Of a DNA stretch of 64,000 nt, positions 54,800-64,000 are shown one piece after another. The notes under the pieces are model-generated. The model did not search any database, was not told where the DNA came from, and saw nothing but the letters and a program-made list of their open reading frames with translations. Origin of the DNA: Nocardiopsis sp. CNR-923 (GTDB lineage: Bacteria; Actinomycetota; Actinomycetes; Streptosporangiales; Streptosporangiaceae); the NCBI RefSeq assembly GCF_001942255.1, contig NZ_MKKC01000033.1, positions 62,001 to 126,000 of the forward strand, given 5' to 3'. A program made the translations under genes and the position numbers. Position 1 is the first letter of the stretch; every line of letters starts with the position of its first letter.

Positions 54800-55225
54800 T
54801 CAGTGCTGGAACTCCTTGCGGTAGTACTCGAAGACCCAGCCGATCGAGGTGAGGGTGACGGCCAGGCCGCCGATGAACACCATCCACCAGCCGATCGCCA
54901 CACCCACCGCCATGAAGGCGACGGCCAGTGCGGCGAACAGCGGCCACCAGCTGTGCGGACTGAAGAACCCGTACTCCCCGGCGCTCTCGGAGATCTCGCC
55001 GTCCAGCCGCTCCTCCGCGGGGAGCCCGTGGAAGTGCTCGCTGCGGCGCGCCGCCTGCCAGAGCCAGAAGCCGATCATCCATCCGAAACCGATGCCGACG
55101 ACCAGGACGGTGGAACCCGCCCACTCGATGGCACCGGTGTCCTGGTACGACCAGAACATGTACAGCAGGGCGGCCAGACCGAAGAAGGTGGAAACGCCCA
55201 TGAACAGATAAGCCTGCATCTTCAT
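54800..55225 (-). CDS. ctaF: Cytochrome c oxidase subunit IV (CtaF)
   Basis: 141 aa, actinobacterial aa3-oxidase small subunit with four helices: MGVSTFFGLAALLYMFWSYQ, TVLVVGIGFGWMIGFWLWQA, FAALAVAFMAVGVAIGWWMV and GGLAVTLTSIGWVFEYYRKE. EYGFFSPHSWWPL is the conserved loop. It directly follows ctaD (12 bp between them), completing ctaC-ctaD-ctaF. Confidence 0.93.
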   Translation of the reverse strand: MKMQAYLFMGVSTFFGLAALLYMFWSYQDTGAIEWAGSTVLVVGIGFGWMIGFWLWQAARRSEHFHGLPAEERLDGEISESAGEYGFFSPHSWWPLFAALAVAFMAVGVAIGWWMVFIGGLAVTLTSIGWVFEYYRKEFQH

Positions 55226-55237
55226 GATGTGTTCGCC

Positions 55238-56910
55238 CTACTCCTTGGTGACGCCCACCGGGACTGCGCCCGGGGCCGCGGCGTGCGGGTGGTTCAGGTC
55301 GAACGCCGGGCGCTCGGACCGGATCCGCGGCAGCGACGTGAAGTTGTGCCGCGGCGGCGGGCAGGACGTCGCCCACTCCAGGGAACAACCGTGCCCCCAC
55401 GGGTCGTCGACGGTCACCCTCGGCGCCTTCCTGGCGGTGACGTAGACATTCCAGAGGAAGATCAGCGTCGAGCGCCCAGCACGAACGAGGAGACCGACGA
55501 GATCTGGTTGAGCTGGGTGAAGCCGTCGTCGGGCAGGTAGTCGGCGTAGCGGCGGGGGAAACCCATCGCGCCGAGCCAGTGCTGCACGAGGAACGTGCCG
55601 TGGAAGCCCAGGAACAGCAGCCAGAAATGGATCTTGCCGAGCCGCTCGTTCAGCATCCGCCCGGTGAACTTGGGCCACCAGAAGTAGAAGCCCGCGAACA
55701 TCGCGAAGACCACCGTGCCGAACACGACGTAGTGGAAGTGGGCCACCACGAAGTAGGAGTCGGTGACGTGGAAGTCGATCGGCGGTGAGGCCAGCAGCAC
55801 ACCGGTCAGACCGCCGAAGAGGAAGGTGACCAGGAAGCCGATGGTGAACAGCATGGGCGTCTCGAAGCTGAGCTGGCCGCGCCACATCGTGCCGATCCAG
55901 TTGAAGAACTTCACCCCGGTCGGGACGGCGATGAGGAAGGTCATGAACGAGAAGAACGGCAGCAGAACCGCGCCGGTCGGGAACATGTGGTGCGCCCACA
56001 CGGTCACGGACAGGCCGGCGATGGCGATGGTCGCGCCCACCAGGCTCTTGTAACCGAAGATCGGCTTGCGGCTGAACACCGGGAGGATCTCCGTCGCGAT
56101 GCCGAAGAAGGGCAGGGCGATGATGTACACCTCGGGGTGGCCGAAGAACCAGAACAGGTGCTGCCAGAGGATGGCGCCGCCGTGCTCGGAGTTGAAGACC
56201 TGCGTGCCGACCATGCGGTCCGCGCCCAGGGCGATCAGGGCCGCCGTCAGGACCGGGAAGGCGATGAGCACCAGGACGCTGGTGAGCATCGTGTTCCAGG
56301 AGAAGATCGACATGCGGAACATCGTCATGCCGGGCGCGCGCATGCACAGGCCGGTGGTGATGAAGTTGACCGCCGAGAGGATGGTGCCCAGACCGCCCAC
56401 CGCCAGGCCCATGATCCACAGGTCGCCGCCCAGGCCCGGCGAGCGGACCGCGTCGGACAGCGGGGTGTAGGCGAACCAGCCGAAACTGGCCGCGCCGCCC
56501 GGGGTGAGGAACCCGCTGACGACGATCAGGCCGCCGAACAGGAACAGGTAGTACCCGAACAGGTTCATCCTGGGGAACGCCACGTCGGGCGCGCCGATCT
56601 GCAACGGCATGATGATGTTCGAGAACCCGACGAAGAGCGGGGTCGCGAACAGCAGCAGCATGATCGTGCCGTGCATGGTGAACAGCTGGTTGAACTCCTC
56701 GTTGGACATGAGCTGCATGCCGGGGAGGAGCAGTTCGGCCCGCATCAGCAGGGCCAGGACGCCGCCGAAGAGGAAGAAGGCGAACGAGGTGATCAGGTAC
56801 ATGTACCCGATGACCTTGTGGTCGGTCGACGTCATCCAGTTGACGACGATCGACCCCTTGCGCGACGGCGCCTCCTGGGCGGCTCGCACGTTACTCACTT
56901 GCGTGGTCAT
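55238..56910 (-). CDS. ctaD: Cytochrome c oxidase subunit I, frameshifted at the C-terminus here
   Basis: Catalytic aa3 oxidase subunit. About 557 aa, twelve helices. [17 protein letters not shown] (heme a His), [20 protein letters not shown] (CuB His-Tyr crosslink site), [23 protein letters not shown] and [11 protein letters not shown] (heme ligands) are all present. One base is lost near 55468-55475 just before the last helix ([17 protein letters not shown]). The tail includes the conserved [16 protein letters not shown] 56910 overlaps the ctaC stop (ATGA). Confidence 0.96.
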
Positions 56911-57898
56911 GACTCGTCATTCTCCTCGGCGTCGTCCGCACCGGTGTCGCCCTCGGTGTCCTCCACCCGGGCCCGTTCACCGTCGTCGGTCGCCTCGGTC
57001 TCGTCCTCGTCCTCGGCCTCGTCTGCGTTCGCGGTCTCGGCCTGGGTCGCGGCCTCCTCCAGCGCGGCGTTCTCCTCGGCCGCGACGGCCTGCTGCTCGG
57101 CGGCCCACTGCTCGTACTCGTCCTGGGGCAGGACCTCGACGTTGAACAGCATGCGGGTGTGGTCGGTGCCGCACAGCTCGGCGCAGCGGCCGACGTAGTC
57201 GCCGACGGTGCCCTCGTTGACATTCACCTGGAAAGCGTTCTCACGACCGGGGATGACGTCCATCTTGAACCCGAGGCCGGGATCCAGAAGGAGTGGATGA
57301 CGTCGGGAGAGCGGAGGTCGAAGTGGACGATCGAGTTCTCGGGGAGCACGAGGGTCGGCTGCGCGTCGCGGTTGGCGGTGCCGCCCGGGTCGGGGGTGCC
57401 GACCGTGGAGAACTGCGTCTGGCCGCCGTTGTCCAGGGTGTCGTCCAGGTAGTTGAACTGCCAGGCCCACTGGAAGGCCACGACCTCGACGTTGACGTCG
57501 GCGGGCTCCTCGGTCTCCAGCAGGTAGGCCTGGTCGCGCGCGGTGAAGTAGAAGAGCACCGAGATGACGACGATCGGCAGGATGGTGTAGAGCGCTTCGA
57601 TGGGCATGTTGTACCGCACCTGCGGCGGCAACTGCTCAGAGCGCTTGCGGTGGAAGATGACCGACCAGATGATCAGTCCCCACACGAGAATGCCGACCGC
57701 GAACGCCGCCACCCAGGAGCCCTGCCAGAGCGAGAGAACCCGCTCCGCCTGCTCGGTGATCGGCTCCGGCATGCCCAAACGAGTGAGATCGTTCGACGCG
57801 CAGCCGGTCGCGGCCAGCCCCAGCACGGCGAGCGCGGCGCCGCGTGGTGCCCATCGGCGCGTTGCGGAGCGCCGATTCTCTTGGCGGGTCGGACTCAC
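56907..57898 (-). CDS. ctaC: Cytochrome c oxidase subunit II, frameshifted here
   Basis: Lipoprotein that receives electrons from cytochrome c at CuA. A signal region ([12 protein letters not shown]) with lipobox is followed by two helices ([37 protein letters not shown]). The CuA site reads [14 protein letters not shown], plus DVIHSFW. One base is lost near 57272-57276, between FWIPA and [12 protein letters not shown]. The C-terminus carries an acidic Glu/Asp-rich tail of about 60 residues. GTG 57898 has GAAGG upstream. Confidence 0.95.
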
Positions 57899-58287
57899 GG
57901 ATTGCCTTCCCAGCGGTGAAGCCCGCGGATCGTCCGCGGGCGGCCTAAGTATCCAAAGCTTGTCAGGGGGAAACATTATCGTGCACCTTCCGGCCTCCTG
58001 TTTCCTGGCCTGAGCTGGTCAGCGTGTTGCCGAACAGCCCCTGCCGGACGCGCGGCGGCACACGGAGCCGGACCCGTTCGCCCGCGGAGGGATGCCCTCC
58101 CGGCTGGCTACGGAGCGCGGCCCGGCGTCCCCCGGGCCCCCGTCCGCGACCGTTCGCCGTGACCGGCGCGCGGTGCGCGAGGCAGGACCAAGGCGAGCGT
58201 ATCGCTGGGCTGACGACACCCTTAACCGGGTTCGCCTTAGCAGGAGGAGCGGGTCAAGATTGGGACACAGGACGACGACACGTGGGG
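57899..58287. other. Divergent region between ctaC and the TusA-like gene
   Basis: 389 bp that must include the cta promoter. Nothing distinct beyond GC-rich sequence was identified. Confidence 0.4.
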
Positions 58288-58542
58288 GTGACCGTGCCCG
58301 AGTATCCGAACCAGCGGCCTCTGGTGACCGTGGAGGCGGTCGGCCGCAAGTGCCCGATCCCGATCCTCATGCTCGCCCAGCGCCTGCACGAGGTGCCCAT
58401 CGGCGCCGTCATCGCGGTCACCGCGGACGATCCCGCCGCGAAGGCGGACATCCCCGCCTGGTGTCGGATGAAGATGCACGACTTCGTGGTGGAGAAGCCT
58501 CTGACGCGGGGTAGCGCCTATCACATCCGCCGCCGGTACTGA
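58288..58542 (+). CDS. TusA-family sulfurtransferase
   Basis: 84 aa. LVTVEAVGRKCPIPILMLAQ has the CPxP motif with the sulfur-carrying Cys at residue 22. VIAVTADDPAAKADIPAWCR and a short C-terminal strand complete the TusA two-layer fold. It acts as a sulfur relay partner in tRNA thiolation or cofactor synthesis. The GTG at 58282, 58288 or 58294 could serve; 58288 is chosen. Confidence 0.88.
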   Translation: MTVPEYPNQRPLVTVEAVGRKCPIPILMLAQRLHEVPIGAVIAVTADDPAAKADIPAWCRMKMHDFVVEKPLTRGSAYHIRRRY

Positions 58543-58630
58543 AGAGTCAGCCGGGGTTTCGGTTGCGTTGCGGTAACGATGCGGACCTCACCGGAACCGG
58601 CGGGTGGCGCACAGCACACCGCAGACGCGC

Positions 58631-58669
58631 CGGAGGCCGCGCGGACGACGAGGGTCCGCGCGGCCTCCG
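58631..58669 (-). terminator. rpsD terminator
   Basis: 16-bp perfect arms CGGAGGCCGCGCGGAC and GTCCGCGCGGCCTCCG with a 7-nt loop, about 25 bp past the rpsD stop. Confidence 0.7.
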
Positions 58670-58693
58670 CACGGTTCGGGGTCCGGGGACCCC

Positions 58694-59305
58694 CTAACGG
58701 GCGTAGAACTCGACGACGAGCTGCTCGTCGAAGGGCACGGGGATCTGCTCACGCTTGGGGCGGTCGACGACCGCGATGCGCAGGTCCGAGTGGCTGACGG
58801 CGAGGAAGCCGGCGATCTTGTCGTCGGCGTGGACGCCCTCGGCGGCCTCGATGAACGGGACCATCTGGCGGGACTTCTCCCGAACGCTGATGATCTGGCC
58901 CGGCTTGACCTGGTACGACGGGATGTCGACCTTCTTGCCGTCCACGGTGATGTGGCCGTGGTTGATGAACTGGCGGGCGGCGTAGATCGAGGCGGCGAAC
59001 CCGGCCCGGAGCACGACCGTGGCCAGACGCAGCTCCAGTTCGGCGAGCATCTCCTCACCGGTACGGCCCGGACGCTTCTTGGCGTTCTCGTAGACGCGCA
59101 GCAGCTGCTTCTCGGTCAGGTCGTAGTACCAGCGCACCTTCTGCTTCTCCGCCTGACGGACGGCGAAGTCGCTGCTGTTGCGGCGGACACGGCGGCCGTG
59201 CTCACCAGGCGGGTACGGACGCTTCTCGAAGTAGCTGACCGCCTTACGGGTCAGCGGGGTGCCGGCGCGCCGGGACAACCGCACCTTCGGTCCGGTGTAG
59301 CGCAT
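58694..59305 (-). CDS. rpsD: 30S ribosomal protein S4 (Cys-less form)
   Basis: Binds 16S rRNA and nucleates 30S assembly. 203 aa. MRYTGPKVRLSRRAGTPLTR and KRPYPPGEHGRRVRRNSSDF are followed by the S4 RNA-binding domain (FINHGHITVDGKKVDIPSYQ). No zinc-knuckle cysteines, so it is the C-minus type. ATG 59305 was chosen by homology; GAAAGGACT lies upstream. It stands alone, not in an ribosomal-protein operon. Confidence 0.96.
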   Translation of the reverse strand: MRYTGPKVRLSRRAGTPLTRKAVSYFEKRPYPPGEHGRRVRRNSSDFAVRQAEKQKVRWYYDLTEKQLLRVYENAKKRPGRTGEEMLAELELRLATVVLRAGFAASIYAARQFINHGHITVDGKKVDIPSYQVKPGQIISVREKSRQMVPFIEAAEGVHADDKIAGFLAVSHSDLRIAVVDRPKREQIPVPFDEQLVVEFYAR

Positions 59306-59628
59306 GCATAGTCCTTTCAGTGATTCAGGGAATCCCAGGTAAGGCTGGCCTAGATCTGGGAGGCGCGGTACGCGCCCGAGTCCCGCCGCCGGAGCGGTCA
59401 AGACGGGTTCCCACCGTCGCGGCGACCCAGCGCTGACGGTTCGGGCTGGAACCGGCACGCGTCTCAGCGCACCGGAGGGCACGGGGCTCCCCGTGCTGGT
59501 CGGCGAAGGCCGACCGTCGGGCAGCGGCCCGGCGTACCGGGTCGTGCGGGTCGCGGCTACCTACTTTACGGCGTCCGCGACACCGCCCCGACCAGGACCG
59601 TGCGGTCGCGCCGGGGCGGCGGGCAGGA
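59306..59628 (-). promoter_or_regulatory. rpsD leader with two tandem hairpins
   Basis: CACGGGG-CT-CCCCGTG (59480-59495) and GGTCGGC-GAAG-GCCGACC (59498-59515) are perfect 7-bp stems, 2 nt apart. A weak TAAAGT -10 lies near 59570. S4 is known to autoregulate through mRNA structures, so these may be a regulatory leader. The remainder of the 323 bp shows no gene. Confidence 0.45.
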
Positions 59629-60599
59629 TCACACGTGCGCGGCGACCTCGGCGGCCACCCCGGAGCCGTAGGACCGCTCCAGGCGCTCGGTCAACGAGGC
59701 GGCTGACAGCGAGTACTCCTGGGGGCCGTCCGCCTCCAGGCAGTGCGCGGCGGTGGCGTTGCCGACCTGGGCGGCGCGCTCCAGGGACAGGCCCCAGGAG
59801 TGCGCGGCCAGGAACCCGGCTCGGAAGGCGTCGCCCATGCCCGTGGGGTCGACGAGTTCGCCGACCACGGCGGAGGGGACGTGGACGCTCGGCTCGCCCC
59901 TGCGGTCGATCCGCGCTCCCTTGGCGCCCAGCGTCGTGACGCGGGTGCGACCCGGTCCAGGACCTGTTCATCGGACCATTCGGTCTTCTGCTCGGTCAGG
60001 GCCTTCTCGTACTCGTTGCTGAACAGGAAGGTCGCCCCCTCGATCAGGGAGCGGACCTGGGGGCCCTCCATGCGTGCGAGCTGCTGGGAGGGGTCTGCGG
60101 CGAAGGGGATGGACCGCGTGCGGCACTCCTCGCTGTGCCGGACCATGGCGGCCGGGTCGTCGGCGCCGATGAGGACGAGGTCGAGACCCCCGAGGCGGTC
60201 GGCGATGGGCTGGAGCTCGATGTTGCGCGCCTCGGACATGGCGCCCGCGTAGAAGGAGGCGATCTGGTTCTGGTCGAGGTCGGTGGTGCAGATGAACCGG
60301 GCGGTGTGCCGCAGTTCGGAGATGTGGACGGCCGAGGTGTCGACGCCGTGGCGGTCGAGCCAGGCGCGGTACTCCTCGAAGTCGGCGCCGGCCGCGCCCA
60401 CGAGCACGGGGTTCAGGCCGAAGCCGCCCATGCCGAAGCAGATGTTGGCGGCGACACCGCCGCGTCGCACGTCCAGCTCGTCGATGAGGAAGGAGAGGGA
60501 CAACTGCTGGATCTGGTCCGGGATGATCTGTTCCGAGAACCGGCCCTGGAAGGACATCAGGTGGTCGGTGGCGATGGATCCGGCAACCGCGATACGCAC
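59629..60599 (-). CDS. PfkB-family carbohydrate/adenosine kinase, frameshifted here
   Basis: Ribokinase-fold kinase resembling M. tuberculosis Rv2202c (adoK/cbhK). About 323 aa. VRIAVAGSIATDHLMSFQGR opens it. GGVAANICFGMGGFGLNPVL is the substrate region and DPTGMGDAFRAGFLAAHSWG contains the anion hole and catalytic Asp. One base is lost near 59945-59950, between VLDRV and TRVTTLGAKGARIDRRG. GTG 60599 matches the family N-terminus. The substrate is uncertain. Confidence 0.88.
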
Positions 60600-61016
60600 G
60601 GGACGGGGGCTCCTTGCTGGGGAGGCGTCGGTTGGCCTCGACCGGGCGCTGCCGCGCCCGGTCGAACCGACCCAGCGTATCCAGACCCTCGCCGTTCTCG
60701 GGCGCAGGCCGGCCGGTTGACGGCACGGCGGAGGGGAGGGCGGAGGCCTGCGCCCTCCCCTCCGGCGCCCCGGAAGCACCGGGGTGCGCTGTGCGGCGTG
60801 ATCCCTGGGGCTGTGCCGCGGACGCGCACACCACTGCGCGACGCGCGGGCGCGACTCTCGCCGCGTTCTCATCGGTGGCGAGGGCCCCAACCCGGGCCCC
60901 GCCGTGCGACACCGCGGAGCTTGCGGAGCAGGCGGGGTCGGGGCACTCCTTCGACAGCTTCGCGGCAGCCGTACCGGACCCGCCGCTCGCGACGGGCGGC
61001 ATCCGCGGCACTCGCC
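60600..61016. other. Region between the PfkB-family kinase and erpA
   Basis: 417 bp. Besides the hairpin at 60729-60764, I see no gene or motif. Confidence 0.4.
60729..60764 (-). terminator. Terminator downstream of erpA
   Basis: 14-bp perfect arms (GGAGGGGAGGGCG against CGCCCTCCCCTCC, plus one outer pair) with an 8-nt loop. Confidence 0.65.
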
Positions 61017-61364
61017 CTAGTTGAAGGAGTCACCGCAGGCGCAGGAGCCCGTGGCGTTGGGGTTGTCGATGGTGAAGCCCTGCTTCTCGATGGTGTCGAC
61101 GAAGTCGATGGTGGCGCCGACGAGGTAGGGGGAGCTCATCCGGTCGGTGACGACCTCGACCCCGCCGAAGTCGGAGATCACGTCCCCGTCGAGGTCGCGC
61201 TCGTCGAAGTAGAGCTGGTAGCGCAGCCCCGAGCAGCCGCCGGGCTGCACGGCCACACGCAGGCGTAGGTCGTCCCGGCCCTCCTGCTCCAGGAGCGCCC
61301 GGACCTTGGCGGACGCCTCGTCGGTGAGGATGATCCCCTCGGTGACCTCGCTCTGAACCGTCAT
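61017..61364 (-). CDS. erpA: Iron-sulfur cluster insertion protein (ErpA/HesB type)
   Basis: A-type carrier that delivers Fe-S clusters. 115 aa. The three conserved cysteines are Cys44 (QPGGCSGLRYQ) and Cys108/Cys110 (GSCACGDSF). ILTDEASAKVRALL and GFTIDNPNA are typical. The M. tuberculosis homologue is Rv2204c. ATG 61364 follows AGAGGAGCTTTACAC. Confidence 0.95.
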   Translation of the reverse strand: MTVQSEVTEGIILTDEASAKVRALLEQEGRDDLRLRVAVQPGGCSGLRYQLYFDERDLDGDVISDFGGVEVVTDRMSSPYLVGATIDFVDTIEKQGFTIDNPNATGSCACGDSFN

Positions 61365-61678
61365 GTGTAAAGCTCCTCTGGAAAGGGGTCGCGGCTGCCG
61401 GCCACCCCGGGTCGCGTACGAGACCGGGCCCGCAGGTGCGGGTCCGCTCCTCCGATGTCAACGTCCGGGGCCGATACCGCATTCCGCCGCGCGGCGGCTG
61501 TGTTCTCCCTGCCACCGTGGCCCCTGGTGCTGAAGTGGCCACGGCCGCGCACGATGCCCTCGTGCGCCTCCAGGGTAGTGCTTGTCGGGCCGCTCGCCCA
61601 CCCGTCACCGGCCCGCAGCGCCTCGCGGCGGCGAGCCCGCCCTCGATTGACTCCTCCGGGGAAGCGTTCCCCCGCAGG
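61365..61678. other. erpA upstream region
   Basis: 314 bp without a supported gene. It must contain the erpA promoter; no clear -10/-35 pair was recognised. Confidence 0.4.
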
Positions 61679-62787
61679 TCAGCGCGTCCAACGTCGGGCG
61701 ATCGCGGCGGCCATCGAGCGCAGTTCCTCGGCCGAGCGTCCCATCGCCGCCTCCACCGAGCCCGCCGCGTCCACGAGGGCGTGGGTCTCGGTGATCCCGG
61801 CCGCAGCGGCCTCGGCGCGGCCGACCTTGACCACGCCCGCGGTCACCAGGCACGGCACACCGTGCTCGCTGGCCAGGCTCGCCACGCCGTGCGGGAGCTT
61901 GCCGCGCAGGGACTGCGCGTCGAAGGAGCCCTCCCCGGTGATGACGAGGTCCGCGTCGGTGAGTCGTTCGGCCAGGCGCACCGCCTCCAGGACGCGCCGG
62001 ACCCCGGACTCGACGGCGCCGCCGAGCAGCAGCAACCCGAACCCGAGTCCGCCCGCTCCCCCGCGCCCGGGGTCGCACGGATCTCGCCCGTGGGGTCGAC
62101 CCGGTCGGCGAACGCGGTCAGCGCAGCGTCCAGGCGCTGGACCTGGTCGGGGTCGGCGCCCTTCTGCGGGCCGAAGACCGCGCTGGCCCCGTGGATGCCC
62201 AGGAGCGGATTGTCGACGTCGGTGGCGGCGATGAGACGGACCCCCTCCACCGATCTGCGGGCCGGTTCGAGGTCGAGCGTCTGGGAGGCGTCCGCGAGCG
62301 GGGCGCCGCCGTGGCTGAGCACGTCGGCCGGGCCGGCGCCGAGGGCGGCCAGCATGCCCGCCCCGGCGTCGTTCGTGGAGCTGCCGCCCAGGCCGACGAC
62401 GACGGTGCGGGCCCCCGCGCCGACCGCACAGGCGATGAGGTCGCCCACGCCGTGGCTGGTGGTGCGTCCGGGGTCCCGGTCGGCGTCCGGGACCAGGTGG
62501 AGCCCGCACGCCTGGGCGCTCTCCACGTAGGCGGTGGCCGTCTCGGGGTCGAGGAGGTACTCGGCGGTGACGGGCGTGCCCAGGGGTCCCGTGACCTCGG
62601 CCTCGTGCACCTCCCCGCCCAGGGCCTCGTGCAGGACCTCCACGAATCCGGGGCCGCCGTCGGAGAGCGGGAGCAACTCCGTCGTGGCGGAGGGGTCGGT
62701 CCGGCGCCACCCGTCGGCGACGGCCTGGGCGGCCTCGACCGCGGAGAGGGTCCCGGCGAACTTGTCTGGGGCGATGACGATACGCAC
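61679..62787 (-). CDS. glxK: Glycerate kinase (GlxK/GarK type), frameshifted here
   Basis: Phosphorylates glycerate, feeding glyoxylate-derived carbon to glycolysis. About 369 aa. VRIVIAPDKFAGTLSAVEAA, LPLSDGGPGFVEVL, VVGLGGSSTNDAGAGMLAAL and VFGPQKGAD are signatures. One base is lost near 62056-62062 (GCGGGGGAG for GCGGGGGGAG), after which GLGFGLLLLGGAVESG and LVITGEGSFDAQSLRGKLPH follow. GTG 62787. The M. tuberculosis neighbour is Rv2205c. Confidence 0.92.
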
Positions 62788-62889
62788 GTGGCCATTGTGC
62801 CGGTCAGCAGCGTGCCGCACCAGACCTTGGCAGCAAATTTATCCGTTTTGTGGATTTTATTTTCCGAATAACGGAATCTTGTCAGACTG

Positions 62890-63486
62890 CTATGGGTACA
62901 ATCCCGGCGCCCCGTACACCGGGAACCACCGGGACCGGTCCCGCTCCATCGGCAGGTCGGCACCGACGGCGGCCTCCACCTGGAGTTCGAGCGCGCCGTC
63001 CCGTCGCTGACCGCCCAGCGGCGCGAAGGGGTAGAAGGTGCCGCGCTTGTACAGGTACACCAGACCCAGCACACGACGGCGGGTGTCGCTGAACCCCACG
63101 AGCGAGCACAGCAGCGCGGGCCCGTAGCCACCCGCCTCCAGCGTCGAGTTCACCGCGTGCAGGTCGGTGACCAGGCCGGAGACGTCAGGCTCGGCGCCCT
63201 CCCCCGCCCCGTGCGCGCTTACGACCAACCACGTGTACCCGTAGTCGTCGGTCACCTGCTCCACCGGCGGCCCCTCGTCCGCGTCGAGCAGCTCGGTCAC
63301 GTCCCGTTCCAGGTCCGCGAAGGCGGCCCCCTCCGCCGCGCGGAAGGCCACCGAGCCGGTCCCGGTCGGCGAGAAACCCGCCGCCGCGCGCAGCGTCAAC
63401 GCGGCCGAGGGCAGGCCGAACAGCGCGTCCAGGTCGGGTTGGGCGGGCGCGGTGCGGCCCAGGATCGCACGCCAGAGTCTCTTCAC
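62890..63486 (-). CDS. pspAB: PspA-associated protein PspAB
   Basis: 198 aa. MKRLWRAILGRTAPAQPDLD, then LFGLPSAALTLRAAAGFSPT, is the family opening; SDTRRRVLGLVYLYKRGTFY and the C-terminal WFPVYGAPGLYP match PspAB of actinobacteria, a protein linked to phage-shock/envelope stress. No membrane segment or catalytic motif. It directly follows an HtpX-type protease gene, the usual arrangement. Confidence 0.82.
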   Translation of the reverse strand: MKRLWRAILGRTAPAQPDLDALFGLPSAALTLRAAAGFSPTGTGSVAFRAAEGAAFADLERDVTELLDADEGPPVEQVTDDYGYTWLVVSAHGAGEGAEPDVSGLVTDLHAVNSTLEAGGYGPALLCSLVGFSDTRRRVLGLVYLYKRGTFYPFAPLGGQRRDGALELQVEAAVGADLPMERDRSRWFPVYGAPGLYP

Positions 63487-63519
63487 GGGCGCCTCGCCTC
63501 CGTGTCGGGGAGCGGTGGG

Positions 63520-64000
63520 TCAGGTCCCCTGGCCGAGCTGCCGGGAGATCTCCGCCAGCTGGGCCAGGCGCGGTCCACCGGAGGGTGCGTGGCGACCAGC
63601 TGGCTCATGCTGAAGCCCCTGCGGCTGAAGGCGGGGGCGAAGAAGAAGGCGTTGAACGGCTCTGCCTGGCGCAGGTCGCGCGTGGGGATGCGGGCCATGT
63701 CACCGGTGATCTTGGTGAGCGCGCTGCCCAGCGCGGAGGGTCGTCCGGTGAGGTAGGCGGCCGAGCGGTCCGCCGACAGCTCCCGGTAGCGCGACAGCGC
63801 CCGGGTGAGGAGGAAGCTCAGCGCCCAGGCGATCACGCTGACCAGGACGACCAGGAGGGCGATCATCGCGGGCGCCGGACCCCCGCCGCCGCTCCGGCCG
63901 CCGGCGGCCCCGCTGAACGCGGCGAACCGCAGCCCAGCCTGGGTGAGGAAGCCCGCGACGATTCCGAGGAAGCCGGCGATGGTCATCACCATGACGTCGC
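63520..64000 (-). CDS. htpX: HtpX-type M48 zinc metalloprotease (partial, frameshifted here)
   Basis: Membrane protease for protein quality control. Only the C-terminal part is inside the window. Two helices (MTIAGFLGIVAGFLTQAGLR; IALLVVLVSVIAWALSFLLT) are followed by the third zinc-ligand region SRYRELSADRSAAYLTGRPS (Glu) and FSMSQLVATHPPVD. One base appears lost near 63567-63574; the corrected frame ends RLAQLAEISRQLGQGT at 63520. The HExxH motif and the N-terminus lie beyond the window. Confidence 0.85.

Noticed and set aside
56907..57898. Real pseudogenisation of the cytochrome oxidase genes
   Set aside because: Both halves of each gene are fully conserved and the enzymes are central to respiration; one base repairs each.

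Overview
The window is high-GC actinobacterial chromosome carrying housekeeping genes. It encodes a BldD-type developmental regulator, an actinobacterial PyrR leader, a TPP riboswitch, a DasR-type site, and the actinobacterial qcrCAB/cta respiratory genes. Protein style and gene order suggest a Nocardiopsis-like member of the Streptosporangiales; this is inference. From metF to the glycerate kinase the order strongly recalls the Mycobacterium tuberculosis segment around Rv2172c-Rv2205c (idsA2, Rv2175c, pknL, DAHP synthase, acyltransferase, fadD15, pimB, NlpC/P60, DnaQ-UvrC protein, trpD, ctaE, qcrCAB, ctaC, a pfkB-family kinase, an ErpA-type protein, glycerate kinase).

Layout. 1-10.8 kb (minus): pyrimidine operon pyrR-pyrB-pyrC-carA-carB-pyrK-pyrD-pyrF, with a PyrR-binding leader. 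11.1-11.8 kb: bldD with its promoter, a BldD-like operator and a terminator. 12-18 kb: GNAT acetyltransferase, metF, two membrane proteins, a polyprenyl synthase and an NAD(P)-binding protein. 18-21.6 kb: thiE and an Rv2175c-like protein (minus), then the TPP riboswitch and thiO-thiS-thiG (plus). 21.8-27.2 kb: PASTA kinase, LuxR-type response regulator, pfkA behind a DasR-like site, thiI. 27.3-28.6 kb: DAHP synthase behind an aromatic leader-peptide attenuator. 28.7-35.2 kb: molybdopterin oxidoreductase, histidine kinase, membrane protein, esterase, plsC, ROK glucokinase and an unknown protein. 35.5-37.8 kb: acyl-CoA synthetase, a giant palindrome and an IS remnant. 37.7-42.2 kb: qcrB-qcrA-qcrC-ctaE. 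42.7-49.2 kb: receiver-like protein, trpD, Lrp-type sensor, rhomboid, DEDD exonuclease/GIY-YIG fusion, zinc-ribbon protein, NYN nuclease. 49.4-54.7 kb: two NlpC/P60 hydrolases, PimB-like mannosyltransferase, L,D-transpeptidase. 54.8-58 kb: ctaF-ctaD-ctaC. 58-64 kb: TusA-like protein, rpsD, pfkB-family kinase, erpA, glycerate kinase, pspAB, htpX (cut by the window end).

The most striking whole-window property is that at least 21 sites in 19 otherwise well-conserved genes have lost one base, nearly always in a G/C run. Several of these genes (ctaC, ctaD, qcrA, qcrC, carA) are core genes. This is best explained by sequencing or assembly undercalls, not by gene decay. Coordinates for such genes below span both frames.

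The clearest regulatory discoveries are the aroF attenuator (a 24-aa peptide with five aromatic residues, a 15-bp terminator hairpin and a competing pairing), the DasR-type operator in front of a PPi-type phosphofructokinase, and the BldD operator overlapping the bldD promoter. No tRNA, rRNA, CRISPR array, prophage or biosynthetic gene cluster was seen.
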